Source: Lamellibrachia satsuma
Lineage: Eukaryota; Annelida; Polychaeta; Sabellida; Siboglinidae
Assembly: GCA_033239005.1 (NCBI GenBank)
Contig: BSQZ01000011.1
Span: 10,457,001-10,521,000, forward strand
Direction of reading: 5' to 3'
DNA length: 64,000 bases
Part shown: positions 43,301 to 51,830 of the stretch, piece by piece
Layout: the number at the start of each line of letters is the position of its first letter
How positions within the stretch are numbered: position 1 is the first letter of the stretch
The notes under the pieces: model-generated
Told to the model about the DNA's origin: nothing
Seen by the model: only the letters and a program-made list of their open reading frames with translations
Database searches by the model: none
Program-made: the position numbers and the translations under genes

Positions 43301-45495
43301 TAAGAGAACGACTATTTTACGGGACACTGTAATACTGAATTTTTTAGTAGTTGGTTAAAAAACATCCATTCAAAACATGTTATAATCATGAATAAAATAC
43401 TCCTAAAATTTAATGAGATCTGTAATTTTTTCAGATCATCTAACCAATTTGTCTAGATTATCTTGCATAATTTGTTTATCTGCATCATTTGCAACTTTTC
43501 TATACACTTAAATTGTCGTCTACAAATTTTATTAACTTGCGTGTTATATCATCTTCCAAGTCAATACGTTAAGAATAATAACGTATGTCCTACTGGTGAT
43601 ACTGTTCATTGTGACATCACACTCTTCATTGTGACACCACATTGTTCATTGTGACACCACACTGTTCATTGTGACACCACACTCTTCATTGTGATACCAC
43701 ACTGTTCATTGTGACACCACTCTTCATTGTGACACCACACTGTTCATTGTGACACCACACTGTTCATTGTGACACCACACTGTTCATTGTGACACCACAC
43801 TCTTCATTGTGACACCACATTGTTCACTGTGACACCACACTGTTCATTGTGACACCACATTGTTCACTGTGACACCACACTGTTCATTGTGACACCACAT
43901 TGTTCACTGTGACACCACACTCTTCATTGTGACACCACATTGTTCACTGTGATACCACACTCTTCATTGTGACACCACATTGTTCACAGTGACACCACAC
44001 TCTTCATTGTGACACCATATTGTTCACTGTGACACCACACTTATGTTATCCCTCTTCAACCCACTTTTACAACATGTACATACCGTATTCGACCTATTAA
44101 GCGTACATGACCTTATTAGTGTACACTTCCTTTTTTAATCAACAGGATCCATAATTATTGTAACTTGAGTAGTGGGGAACAACTGAATAGTGTCGCCATC
44201 TGGTGTTAAACAGTTGGCACCACTTTTCAGTTGTTCTACACTAGTCACCAAATGTCACCACTAGTTAAACAGTTACCTTATTGTCTACAGAAACAATTTT
44301 TGGTGTATGCTTATAAGAACAGATTCCTTTGAAATGTTTTCATGGCCCAATTTTTTTTCAAGCGTAATGTACACTCATTAAGTCGTGTACGGCATTTAAT
44401 ATCAATCGATAGAATGAAACAAATATGAATCAACACCCCCGGTAGGGGACTTACCATGGCTGCAGTGCACGCTCACCACCACCTGCAGGGGACTTACCAT
44501 AGCTGCAGTGCACGCTCACCACCACCTGCAGGGGACTTACCATAGCTGCAGTGCACGCTCACCGCCATCAGCAGGGGACTTACCATAGCTGCAGTGCACG
44601 CTCACCGCCACCAGCAGGGGACTTACCATAGCTGCATTGCACGCTCACCGCTATCAGCAGGGGACTTACCATAGCTGCAGTGCACGCTCACCACCACCAG
44701 CAGGGAACTTACCATAGCTGCAGTGCACGCTCACCGCCACCAGCAGGGGACTTACCATAGCTGCAGTGCACGCTCACCGCCACCAGCAGGGGACTTACCA
44801 TAGCTGCAGTGCACGCTCACCGCCATCAGCAGGGGACTTACCATAGCTGCAGTGCACGCTCACCGCCATCAGCAGGGGACTTACCATAGCTGCAGTGCAC
44901 GCTCACCGCCACCAGCAGGGGACTTACCATAGCTGCATTGCACGCTCACCGCTATCAGCAGGGGACTTACCATAGCTGCAGTGCACGCTCACCGCCATCA
45001 GCAGGGGACTTACCATAGCTGCAGTGCACGCTCATCGCCACCAGCAGGGGACTTACCATAGCTGCAGCGCACGCTCACCGCCATCAGCAGGGGACTTACC
45101 ATAGCTGCAGTGCACGCTCACCGCCACCAGCAGGGGACTTACCATAGCTGCAGTGCACGCTCACCGCCACCAGCAGGGGACTTACCATAGCTGCAGTGCA
45201 CGCTCACCACCACCAGCAGGGAACTTACCATAGCTGCAGTGCACGCTCACCGCCACCAGCAGGGGACTTACCATAGCTGCAGTGCACGCTCACCGCCACC
45301 AGCAGGGGACTTACCATAGCTGCAGTGCACGCTCACCGCCATCAGCAGGGGACTTACCATAGCTGCAGTGCATGCTCACCGCCATAAGCAGAGGACTTAC
45401 CATAGGTACAGTGCACGCTCACCGCCATCAGCAGAGGACTTACCATGGCTGCAGTGCACGCTCATTGCCACCAGCAGCAGGACCAAACACGCATT
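25220..45495 (-). CDS. Gene 2: paralog of gene 1, GPI-anchored cysteine-rich protein, possibly decaying
   Basis: Join on the minus strand of 45495-45444, 42734-42561, 41276-41069, 40755-40678, 34635-34456, 29299-29144 and 25317-25220, with the same exon order and phases as gene 1. The modules are E, D, C, B and A after the signal peptide and before a GPI-type tail. It spans 20 kb against 7.5 kb for gene 1. The extra length is intronic minisatellites (35, 36, 43, 20 and 70 bp units), a 4.2-kb CR1 element and a SINE. Two defects are visible: module D is 208 bp instead of a multiple of three, and the expected acceptor of module C reads AC instead of AG. All other exons keep clean splice sites and cysteines, so either the gene died recently or the defects include an assembly error. 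The function is unknown, as for gene 1. Confidence 0.72.
25433..25535. repeat. Left inverted repeat of a possible DNA element (AATAGGACATTTTGG motif)
   Basis: GGACATTTTGGTAAAG, CTTTGGTCCTGGAC and CATTTTGGCAATAGGAC are the reverse complement of words at 28560-28712. The two blocks face each other across the 35-bp array and a SINE. Confidence 0.7.
25703..27503. repeat. 35-bp minisatellite, about 51 units
   Basis: The unit is GCTGACCACCCAGTCTAAGT followed by CAGAGTGTGTTGATG. A distinctive run of variant units (CAGTCTAAATCAG, then GGCAGATCACTCAG, then CAGTATAAGTCGG) at about 25951-26090 recurs at 26721-26860, an offset of 770 bp, or 22 units, showing a block duplication inside the array. It lies in the last intron of gene 2. 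Confidence 0.96.
27504..28033. other. No feature recognised (gene 2 intron)
   Basis: AT-rich spacer between the 35-bp array and the SINE. Confidence 0.4.
28034..28360 (-). mobile_element. tRNA-derived SINE
   Basis: On the minus strand this begins with a GGGGGGCGCGATAGCATACC-type tRNA-like head, has a Pol III B-box-like GGTTTCAAATCCC near 28292, continues through CAGTTCACTCAGCTGTATAA, and ends GCTATATAAGAACG. The same layout and internal words occur in the plus-strand copy at 46766-47085, so the two are members of one SINE family. Confidence 0.8.
28400..28712. repeat. Right inverted-repeat block with CCTATTGCCAAAATGT words
   Basis: Degenerate short repeats of TGTCCTATTGCCAAAA end in CAACTGTCCAGGGCCAAAGT and CTTTACCTAAATGTC, the mirror of 25433-25535. 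If the two are terminal repeats, they enclose a 3.3-kb insertion carrying the 35-bp array. Confidence 0.7.
28866..29095 (+). pseudogene. 5'-truncated CR1 3' end
   Basis: Contains the terminal coding stretch (TCTCACGAGGAAATAAATGA, AATGAAACAAGTTATC) and the 3' UTR phrase CCAATGGCTTCCTCATCCAC found in the other CR1 copies. The typical TTAAATCTTG tail is eroded. It lies 49 bp from gene 2 exon A, in its intron. Confidence 0.8.
29144..29299 (-). CDS. Gene 2 exon: cysteine module A
   Basis: 156-bp phase 1-1 exon with acceptor GTTGCAG and donor G|GTGAGTGA. Five cysteines with spacing C-x16-C-x5-C-x2-C-x12-C, including KICDDYLTCYIC. The first loop is five residues longer than in gene 1; the rest aligns without gaps. 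The donor sequence GGTGAGTGA is identical to that of gene 1 exon A. Confidence 0.82.
29300..31960. other. Gene 2 intron between B and A: no gene; (TA)n at 31330-31396
   Basis: AT-rich sequence with one 65-bp TA microsatellite (31330-31396). No exon or transposon protein seen. Confidence 0.45.
31965..32570. repeat. Degenerate tandem repeat, period about 110-130 bp
   Basis: The phrase ATGGATGCCAGTCATACTGC (with variants) and a following GCACACAGCAACAACC recur at about 31968, 32093, 32199, 32330 and 32459. Divergence is much higher than in the neighbouring minisatellites, so this array is old. Confidence 0.8.
32985..33825. repeat. 70-bp minisatellite, 12 units
   Basis: The unit is GAAACATGCCTGAGAGTGCT, GAGACCGGTGACATTGGGGA, CGTCAACAACCGAAGTGTTG and CCGTTGACAA. 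Copies are almost identical; the only differences are an ACACTGG/ACATTGG alternation and a few single changes (for example GACGGCTG in the last unit). It is located in the intron between modules B and A of gene 2. Confidence 0.96.
33826..34455. other. No feature recognised (gene 2 intron)
   Basis: AT-rich spacer. A small palindrome, GATGTGCCCGAAGGGCACAT, lies near 34268. Confidence 0.4.
34456..34635 (-). CDS. Gene 2 exon: cysteine module B
   Basis: 180-bp phase 1-1 exon with acceptor TTTCTCCAG and donor AAAG|GTAACT. Six cysteines: C-x11-C-x5-C-x4-C-x-C-x23-C, including TCRCDEGKKEVTLK. It aligns with gene 1 module B (KCGCSTGMKEFTSK). The first loop is six residues longer. The acceptor is only about 50 bp from the edge of the 36-bp array. 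Confidence 0.82.
34684..34757. repeat. 36-bp minisatellite, left remnant
   Basis: Two units of the CATCACACCCACCATC type. They match the array at 38988-40455 and stop abruptly at the 5' end of the CR1 element, which therefore inserted into the array. Confidence 0.9.
34847..36013 (+). pseudogene. CR1 ORF1: repeat-rich N-terminus plus SGNH/esterase-like domain
   Basis: A single frame from ATG at 34847 to TAG before 36016, interrupted by TGA at 35396-35398 and 35777-35779. The N-terminus has a coiled-coil-like MKQLEVELEELRLLV and then a Gly/Lys-rich stretch of 25-residue (75-bp) repeats of the ETGGKTTGVKERGVA type (about 35100-35390). The C-terminal half has FVGDSIVR (block I, GDS), VHVGTNN (block III, GxN) and DGLHLSGKG (block V, DxxH), the catalytic signature of SGNH hydrolases seen in ORF1 of esterase-bearing CR1 elements. 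Without the two stops it would be about 388 codons. The function of the esterase in retrotransposition is not settled. Confidence 0.85.
36016..38886 (+). pseudogene. CR1 ORF2: endonuclease and reverse transcriptase, frameshifted
   Basis: N-terminal apurinic-like endonuclease: CLNARSIVNK, ITESW, LVYRSP, then after frame slips near 36485-36515 MGDFNHGH and GNSDH. Reverse transcriptase: DNKSPGVDGIPPKLL, ENYRPVSLTS, GFLKARSC, IIYLDFQKAFDKVPHQR, a further slip near 37892, then SGVPQGSVLGPILF and FADDTKLF (catalytic Asp pair, about 38081-38104). The C-terminus runs through LEYCIQAWRPY and FSQRTINEWNKL. The domain order and length (about 950 codons) are normal for CR1 ORF2. It cannot make a full protein as it stands. 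Confidence 0.92.
38988..39888. repeat. 36-bp minisatellite, central part
   Basis: Units of CTCATACAGGCATCGACCAT plus CACACCCACCATCCAA, mixed with longer variants carrying CATGGCACCATCCAACTCAT and AGAAAGATTGACC. About 25 units. Continues the remnant at 34684-34757 and is itself interrupted at 39889. Confidence 0.94.
39889..40037 (-). mobile_element. Short 5'-truncated CR1 insertion in the same array
   Basis: The minus strand of this 149-bp block equals 38835-38988 of the complete CR1, from the last codons through the 3' UTR to two and a half TTAAATCTTG tails, with only a handful of differences. It is flanked by ATACA on both sides, a possible 5-bp target duplication, and by minisatellite units. 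A classic truncated insertion, in the orientation opposite to the large element. Confidence 0.93.
40038..40455. repeat. 36-bp minisatellite, right part
   Basis: About 11 further units of the CATACAGGCATCGACCATCA type, ending at CATATTTTTGC. Confidence 0.94.
40678..40755 (-). CDS. Gene 2 exon: cysteine module C, shifted acceptor
   Basis: Encodes LTC, RCVC and VGDIC with spacing C-x6-C-x-C-x10-C, identical to gene 1 module C, and a consensus donor T|GTAAGTA. The base-by-base alignment puts the ancestral exon start at 40761 (GTGAAGG against GTAAAGG in gene 1), but the two bases before it are AC, not AG. The next AG, six bases inside (GTGAAG), keeps phase 1 and removes only two residues, so it is the likely acceptor. 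If it is not used, the exon would be skipped, which is also frame-neutral. Confidence 0.7.
41069..41276 (-). pseudogene. Gene 2 exon: cysteine module D with a frameshift
   Basis: Acceptor TTGTACAG and donor A|GTGAGTG are intact and match gene 1. The start reads LKTGERCDD (gene 1: KKIGDRCDV) and the end reads CDHGYRPSEDKKGCV and then LGETC. The two halves are in different frames; the break lies in an AT-dinucleotide-like stretch (TTCTATATACATATG, about 41180-41195). The exon is 208 bp, one more than 69 codons. Read without correction it stops soon after the break. This is a real inactivating insertion or an indel error in a low-complexity run. Confidence 0.75.
41277..42560. other. Gene 2 intron between modules E and D; no other feature
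   Basis: AT-rich sequence with AATTCCAATTCC-type words at 41340-41730, possibly a diverged simple repeat. No exons seen. Confidence 0.45.
42561..42734 (-). CDS. Gene 2 exon: cysteine module E
   Basis: 174-bp phase 1-1 exon with acceptor CACCGCAG and donor T|GTGAGTC. Seven cysteines spaced C-x5-C-x6-C-x5-C-x4-C-x-C-x17-C, with GSNCTTSSDC and CEIGSCRC. All spacings except the last loop equal those of gene 1 module E, and the motifs are nearly identical, making this the best conserved module of the pair. Confidence 0.86.
42735..43590. other. Gene 2 intron, no feature
   Basis: AT-rich spacer with a short (AAT)n run near 43095. Confidence 0.4.
43596..44040. repeat. 20-bp minisatellite, about 22 units
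   Basis: The unit is TGTTCATTGTGACACCACAC, with TCTTCATT and TGTTCACTG variants alternating toward the right end. It lies in the first known intron of gene 2, 0.4 kb from the 43-bp array. Confidence 0.95.
44445..45477 (-). repeat. 43-bp minisatellite made of the signal-peptide exon end plus its splice donor, 24 units
   Basis: On the minus strand each unit reads CTGCTGGTGGCGGTGAGCGT, GCACTGCAGCTATG and then GTAAGTCCC. The first 34 bases are the 3' end of the gene 2 signal-peptide exon (LLVAVSVHCSYG); the last nine are the start of its intron. The true exon is the unit at the high end (45444-45477). The first and last donors are 989 bp apart, exactly 23 x 43, so there is no net length drift. 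All 24 units keep CTTACCAT on plus (ATGGTAAG on minus), and most variation falls in the GCCACC/GCCATC and GCAG/GAAC positions. Confidence 0.93.
45444..45495 (-). CDS. Gene 2 exon: signal-peptide core
   Basis: 52-bp exon with acceptor ACATTGTAG and donor G|GTAAGTCC, phase 0 in and phase 1 out, encoding NACLVLLLVAMSVHCSH. It has the same length, phases and pattern as gene 1's signal exon (CLGLLLVAVSLHC). The TAG of the acceptor is in frame directly before the exon, so an upstream exon must supply the start codon. Its last 34 bases are the source unit of the adjoining array. Confidence 0.78.
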
Positions 45496-46147
45496 CTACA
45501 ATGTTCAGAAATACTGACAGTGATTTTAACCATTTCAATGCTAAGCTTCTGGCTAGTTAATTAACACTCAATACTGAGTTTCTTTTGAGCTTTCAAAGAC
45601 ATTGAATAAAACTATGTCAGTTTCAGTTTTCACATAATATTATATAGATGCATTTTTTATAAGGAACACCCTTGTAATATTACGAAATGAGGACTTCTGA
45701 GCAATATTGTGAGCATTGATTGTGAGACTGGTTGCCATGGAAACAAGTAAATCCAAGATAGCAGACTATGCGTAGTTGCGTTGACTGAGAAAGATGCATT
45801 TTGTGAGTACAGTTTTGTGCTCAACATTTTATTGCGCTCTGCTGCATAAACCGCTACATACTTTCAACAGAAAATAGACAGAAAAACCTAAATTGGAATG
45901 ATATTTGTAATTTACTGTCAGTCATTGTAACCTGAACAGAACCATTCACGTACCAAAATCATTGGGTCCTGGATAGTTCGGTCAGTGCCAACAGATGGTT
46001 CGGTCCAGTCATTTCGGCCACTCAAACAATGGGTTTGGCCCACTTCCCGGTAATTTGCGTTGGCAGTGGATTCGGCTATGGTCGTTTCAGCTCACACTAG
46101 TAGTGTTTGCGTCTGCGGCAGAAATCTAAAAAAGGTGGCTATACACA

Positions 46148-46179
<32 letters not shown>

Positions 46180-46765
46180 CACACACACATGGAATGCTTC
46201 AATTCAAAAAAGAAAATATGGTCTTTCCATGTGAACTCAACCGAAATATCCGACATTTGTTACATTGATCTGTTTCATTGTTCAAATCAGTTTGTTAAAA
46301 GCCTTTGGTTAGATTTGAGCATATATCCAAAATGGCTCCAGTAATAGATATGGCAGTTTGAAATTTTTTAGATTTTGTGATGATATTCTAAAGATTATTC
46401 ACATTTCACAGGTTAATATTAACCAGTATCAATAAAACAATAATTAAAGCTTGTTGGTTAATGTGCATTAAGCTGATAAAAATCACAACTTGTTCAACAT
46501 ATCAATGACGACAGGGATTCCATGCTCCGAGTGTGTGCTAAATACATATCTCTTGGTTAAAACTGATCAGTACTTGCTTTGTAGTGTGACAGGGTACAGC
46601 TTTGCTTTGTTTGTCCATCACAAGATGGCAGCACCCGTGGTTATTTTAATTATATATTTTATTATTGTTTCTTAGGACATATTTCCATTTTCTTGGTTGA
46701 TTAGCATGACATGGAACATGAAGAATTAGTCTATCATTTGATGCACCTTTATTCTGAAGTGTTAG
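45496..46765. other. Upstream of gene 2; (ACGC)n at 46143-46190
   Basis: The missing first exon and promoter of gene 2 are expected here or further right. No exon can be chosen. A tetranucleotide ACGC/CACA microsatellite is present at 46143-46190. Confidence 0.4.
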
Positions 46766-47085
46766 TGGGACGCGGTAGCAGTGCAGTTAGAATGTTGGGC
46801 TCTCAACTGAGAGAACCCGGGTTTGAATCCTCTTGCTGCCATTACGAAACTTTGGCAATTTTGTTCATCCCACATTGCCACAGTTCACTCAGCTGTATAA
46901 ATGAATACCTGGCTACAGACAGAGGTGGATATCTGAATGAATAGTTTTTGCCTAATAATTGCACCATGGCCAGAGAAGTCGAAATGGCGTTGGAATGAAC
47001 ATGTCTGCCTGAAGTGTTAAGCGCTTTGAGCAGTCCCAAGGACTGGATACTGCACTATATAAGAACGTAACTTTTTTAAAGTAAA
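46766..47085 (+). mobile_element. tRNA-derived SINE
   Basis: Head GGGACGCGGTAGCAGTGCAG, Pol III B-box-like GGTTTGAATCC at 46820-46830, body with CACAGTTCACTCAGCTGTAT and GCGCTTTGAGCAGTCC, and end CACTATATAAGAACG. Same family and layout as the minus-strand copy at 28034-28360. The A-box region is weaker than the B box. Confidence 0.83.
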
Positions 47086-48933
47086 TATTCACAATTATGA
47101 CAGGTTTTATGGGATGGCATGGGATGGATGTTTGCCAGACCCACCCTTCACTAATGGGAATGGAAGCAGTAGAAAGACTGATTAGTTACTAAATCCAGAT
47201 CTTGGTTTATTTATATAGAGAGTATATGCTAATTACTATTTTAACCATGTTATACATTATATTTCATGTTATCATCATTAAAGTTTTAAGTAGGTAACTT
47301 AGTTAACATTAAAGGGAAATGTAGAATAACTTGCATGAGCATGCTCTATTTAGTGATGTAAGGCATGCCAGATGGTATACTGGTTGTTAAAGACTGAATT
47401 ATATGGATACTTTTAATAAATGAGATGTATGTAGTAAACTATATCAATATAGTGGTATTAATCAAGACAGTCATTGTGCTTGTATTATATATACTCCAAT
47501 AATAGATAACATAGCTTGTTTTAACTCTGCAGTGCCACTTGACATGTGTGGCTGGAGCCCACACTTTAGGGATGGTGTGTGCAGTATGGATAATGAAAGT
47601 TAGGTGTTATTTATTGTATGTTTTTAGTGATGGAAGCCTGGGAGAATATTCAAAGTTAGTTGTTATTTACTGTATAAGACTGGATTATGCAGGCCTAATA
47701 AAAGTTACAGAGCAATATTTTTTACTCAACATTACATTTTTGGTAGGAAGTTGATTAAAATACACCTGTATGTTTAATAATTACACGACGTAGCAACTTT
47801 GCTTGTGCATAGAGTAGAACTAGACATGCTAACTGCTCTATTAAAGATTATTTACATATACCGAGACATCCATTGTACGTCATTGTCATCAATGAAACTT
47901 GGGTCAAAGGCCTAAATGTCAACTGTTTTCCATTACAGGGGTACGAAGAAGCTGTGCATGTTCGCCGAGAAAATAGAAGCGGAGGAGTGGCAACTTATCT
48001 TTCAAAATCCATTAATTTTTCAAACTGTTTTAGTGAGTAGTTTTGAAATTTTCCGTGAATGAAGGTGATTAATTTAAAAAAAAAATACAAGTCACATAAA
48101 AATTCAAATAAAAAAAAATACTTGTTGGGATGCCCCATTGGGGTGGCTATGGCTTCACACATTCTTAGCACACACAAAGGGCATGGTTTCATATGTGTGC
48201 AGGCAGGCAGACAACGAATGTTATCTCAGTGCAGGAGCTGCAACCTGTACTGAATTCAAAGTAAGCTCATCACACCCCACCATGGTTTGATTTGAGCAGA
48301 ACTTCTGAGTTCTTTTTTCCAATTGCCACATGGTAACATTGCCATGCAGACCCTTTGTTCAAATTTGGACACACATGTTCTCTCCTCAGATCTTCAAATG
48401 GTGTACAAATGTATGTTTAGCAGCTACAAAGACTTTCATTAACAATTCTAGGGTTGGATTGAGGACCACATTGGAAATAACATCAGATCGCACCAGCACA
48501 AGAAAATAAGGTTCAATTCATTTTCTTTCAACTACAATTCAACTTACTCAAAATCTTTCAATTCAAATTCAAATTCAGCTTGGTGAAAATCTTTTGATTC
48601 CAATTCCAGTTCAAATTCAAGGATTGAATTGAATAATTCCAATTCATTTTTTAATTCACCCCAGTCTTGGCCATTGCTGAGCCTAATAGTAACATACTAG
48701 CTGTTTGTGACCTGTAGAACCAGACCTAAATATAAACCGGTCGACATTTCTACCTCATTTTGTGTATGCCAATGCATTCATTCCAAGATTCCATCATGTA
48801 CTAAAATATATATACTCTTCAAAAAAATATTGTGTTTTGTGCACTATTGTCATGAGAGTTGAGTTGGGATGGATGGGGCACCACATGTAATCATCAAATA
48901 GACCACTGACATTGTCTTTTATCGATTATTAAC

Positions 48934-48984
<51 letters not shown>

Positions 48985-49424
48985 CTTTTAATTAAAGTAA
49001 CTTGTACACTGCTGTCTTATAATCACTGGAAAGGTGCTTGCTATGCATGCTATTGCCATGTTACTCTTCGATACTCAGGGCATTTACAGCACAATGGCGA
49101 GTGCCATGTCAGCGTACCTGACAAAACAAGCAGTCACATAACATAAGTATGTATGTCAGTGACAATACCTTACGCTTTTCATTTTGAGCAGCCATGACAT
49201 GGCTCCAGTGGCAGTCGCCATGTTTTTTTAGCAGTTGGAATTGACATTCGCTTCGTAACTGTTATCAAATGATAGCCCCAAAGCATATAAACAATACAAC
49301 ACCACGTATATCTACTAATAAAATGTTAGTTTTATTTCAAACCGGTTTACAATTTGTAATATGAAATATTTAACAGTTATGAAACGAATGTCAATTCTCA
49401 CTGCTAAAAAAACCTGGCGACTAT
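47086..49424. other. No gene seen; (TA)n at 48940-48981
   Basis: AT-rich. AATTCAAATTCAA-type words at 48540-48660 form a diffuse simple repeat. A TA microsatellite is present. Apart from the endonuclease scrap, nothing else was recognised. Confidence 0.4.
47876..48040 (+). pseudogene. Non-LTR endonuclease fragment
   Basis: The sequence reads VINETWVKGLNVNCFPL, then YEEAVHVRRENRSGGVATYL. The N-E-T-W motif and the R..R.GGV..Y motif are those of the retrotransposon endonuclease. It is a short, frame-broken scrap. Confidence 0.55.
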
Positions 49425-49918
49425 ATATTATTAATAAAGTTAATAATACCTTACTAATCTAACATGGATACAATAAGTACATTAAAACCATTATTATAGT
49501 TATTATCAAAGGCAATGGTTAATACCATAAGGCATGATGTGTAAAAAGTTGATGTCTTCACACTTTTTTCACATTTTAATTTCTCATTGTACTGCTGCTA
49601 ATATATAATGAAAAAAACAAATCCTCAATTTCAATTTTTATTGGCATTTGTAGTCAATATCAAATGCAACACCGACTTGGCAATAACACTTTAATCTTGA
49701 TGTCATCACAAATGATATTTAAAAAAATACTATATCGATTTTAAAACCTTTTTCACATTTCATTTTCTCATACGTACTACCATATCATAAAACGTTTTTT
49801 TAAACCAGGTCTGCAATTTGAATTTTTATTGACATCTTAGTCAATATCAAATACAACACAGACTCGGCATATAAAATAAATTTGTAAAATGTTGACATCT
49901 TTAAATAAATCATAACAT
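49425..49918 (+). repeat. About 490-bp direct repeat, left copy
   Basis: Begins ATTAATAAAGTTAATAATAC and ends at CATCTTTAAATAAATCATA. The same block, with a few percent differences, is at 55066-55556 in the same orientation. Internally it has two related halves sharing GTCAATATCAAATGCAACAC or a close variant. Confidence 0.88.
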
Positions 49919-50129
49919 TACTTCACATGATTTCTAGAATACAATTTATTACTGCATAATAATATTTTCTGGTTACAATTGTGTAAAATATGCTGTTTTG
50001 AATGAGAAAACACGCGTACCTTTGGCGTGTTTTACTCTCAATTGGGTCACATCCATTGTTTGAAACAGCCTTGACATTTGCCTCAACTTACTTATAAGGC
50101 TAAACTGCAATCTTTCTCAATCGTCACCA

Positions 50130-50137
50130 TCAAATAC

Positions 50138-50188
<51 letters not shown>

Positions 50189-50211
50189 CATATATGTATA
50201 TACGTATATGC

Positions 50212-50285
<74 letters not shown>
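50130..50285. repeat. (TA)n tract at the outer edge of the left inverted arm
   Basis: Almost pure TA with a short interruption (CATACATATATGTATATACG). Further TA tracts lie at 50463-50550 within the arm, at 54402-54620 in the opposite arm and at 55002-55066 next to the right direct repeat. Confidence 0.95.
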
Positions 50286-50288
<3 letters not shown>

Positions 50289-50457
50289 GGACTTTCTGTG
50301 TATATTGTGAATTATTTCTAAATAATTTGTCTTTCTACTGATTATTATGTCATGAAACATCTTTCTCAATCACCAACATCAAATACATTAAATGGGCCCA
50401 TGTGTGCTTTTAATGCACAACATTTATGTGCATGCGTGTATTATGTATGTATGTATG

Positions 50458-50525
<68 letters not shown>

Positions 50526-50703
50526 TATGTATATATATATATATATATTATGGACTTTTTGTCTTAAATAAACATTTATGACTTATGACATTTAACTCCA
50601 AACAGCCGTCTTGAGCTAACAGGAGAGGTTTATTTTCAGAGTTTTCGTTCTCTAGAATTAGTGAGTGCACAGCAGGTATTTTCCATTTCCCTGTCATTCT
50701 CTT

Positions 50704-50832
50704 TGCTTCGAAACGGCGGAGGTGGTTTTGAACCCAAGTCCCTTCGACCGAAAAGTCCGACGCTCTACGTACGACAGGTGGTTTTGAACCCCGGTCAACT
50801 CGACCGAAAGTCCGACTCTCTACCACCGCGCC
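50704..50832 (-). mobile_element. Dimeric tRNA-like (Pol III promoter) unit, left copy
   Basis: On the minus strand, two successive units each contain a GTAGAG(A/C)GTCGGACTTT head and a B-box-like GGTTCAAAACC, as in the right copy at 54115-54245. The double head suggests a SINE built from a tRNA-like dimer. Confidence 0.65.
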
Positions 50833-51239
50833 CACCAATATATATATATATATTAACGAAAGAAAGAAAGAGTATGTTGTGTGGTTCAAAATAGTGCGGC
50901 GGATTGCATCCGCAGTGCCAGTGAACGAAAATATAAGGTGCTGGCGCTCACTGCAGAAGACGCTGCTGCTACGCGGCATTATTTTAACCGCAAAGGAATA
51001 ACATACACAATACTTACACATAACGTATAATAACCGAATGATGTCGAACAGTTTAACACCTTACCCGCAGAAAACGCAAACACTCACATAGTATACAACA
51101 GTATCGCCTCCTCGTGGCTACTGGGCGAAATTGGATGACTTCAGTCCATCATGTGGCGCCACTCTTGTGGCGAAGATACCTCACTCTCAGTTAGCCTCGA
51201 TTATCCAGGCTCCGTGCTGAGATTCTGGCCTGCAGAGGC

Positions 51240-51600
51240 GCCTTAGACCTAACCCCCCAACTCATACCCCTTGTGAGACTCTCTCGACACACGCATTCCG
51301 AAGCTTTTCAACTCCCCCTAAGAAATCCGTCCAGTACAACTTCTTACCCAGTACAATAGCTAACTGGAAAAACCTGCCAGCCAACCCAGCTACAGCACAC
51401 AGTTTGGAGATCTTTAGACAGAGGATTAGCTTGCAACATTAATTCATATTGCATCTTTTATGCTATCATCTTTTCTCTTTCTTCCAAATATATGTTATTG
51501 TACTTTCTTTTACATCACTTTAGCACGTGTGCACACACACCGAGTCAATTAACCTTGGAGAGAGGGTCGACTCGTACCCGGCAGAAGAAGAAGAAGAGGC
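51240..51600 (+). pseudogene. Non-LTR retroelement C-terminus and 3' UTR, left copy
   Basis: The sequence encodes STHAFRSFSTPPKKS, then YNFLPSTIANWKNLPANPAT and LEIFRQRIS, followed by a stop. This is the usual end of L2/CR1-type RT proteins (FFP.TI..WN.LP...). The 3' UTR ends in a GAAGAAGAAGAAG tract. The same stretch is found in reverse at about 53262-53610. Confidence 0.72.
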
Positions 51601-51830
51601 TTGGTCTCGTTGTTACCCACTGTCACCTCTCCATGTTGTGTAGGCGTCCCGTGAAGCGCCAACAGCCAATCAGCATCATTATCGAGATGCTACACAACAA
51701 TTTGTGCCTGATTTAACTTTTCCGTCCATATAATCTAAGTTTAAATTTATTTCGAATTGCATCGTATAAACTAATAAAAGTTAACTCTTGTTTTATGAAT
51801 TAGCCCAATGCCCATACATAATTTTCGCCA

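Larger units (their letters stand above)
50297..51830 (+). repeat. Left arm of a large inverted repeat
   Basis: The segment from CTGTGTATATTGTGAATTAT to AGCCCAATGCCCATACATAA is repeated in reverse complement at 53018-54790. The arm contains a (TA)n tract, a dimeric tRNA-like unit (50704-50832, minus) and the 3' end of a non-LTR retroelement (51240-51600, plus). Compared with the right arm it lacks about 90 bp near 51227. A 1.2-kb spacer separates the arms. Confidence 0.9.

Noticed and set aside
50661..51021. ORFs across the tRNA-like dimer in the inverted arms
   Set aside because: Frames run through a Pol III-type repeat and are mirrored in the other arm with stops; not protein coding.
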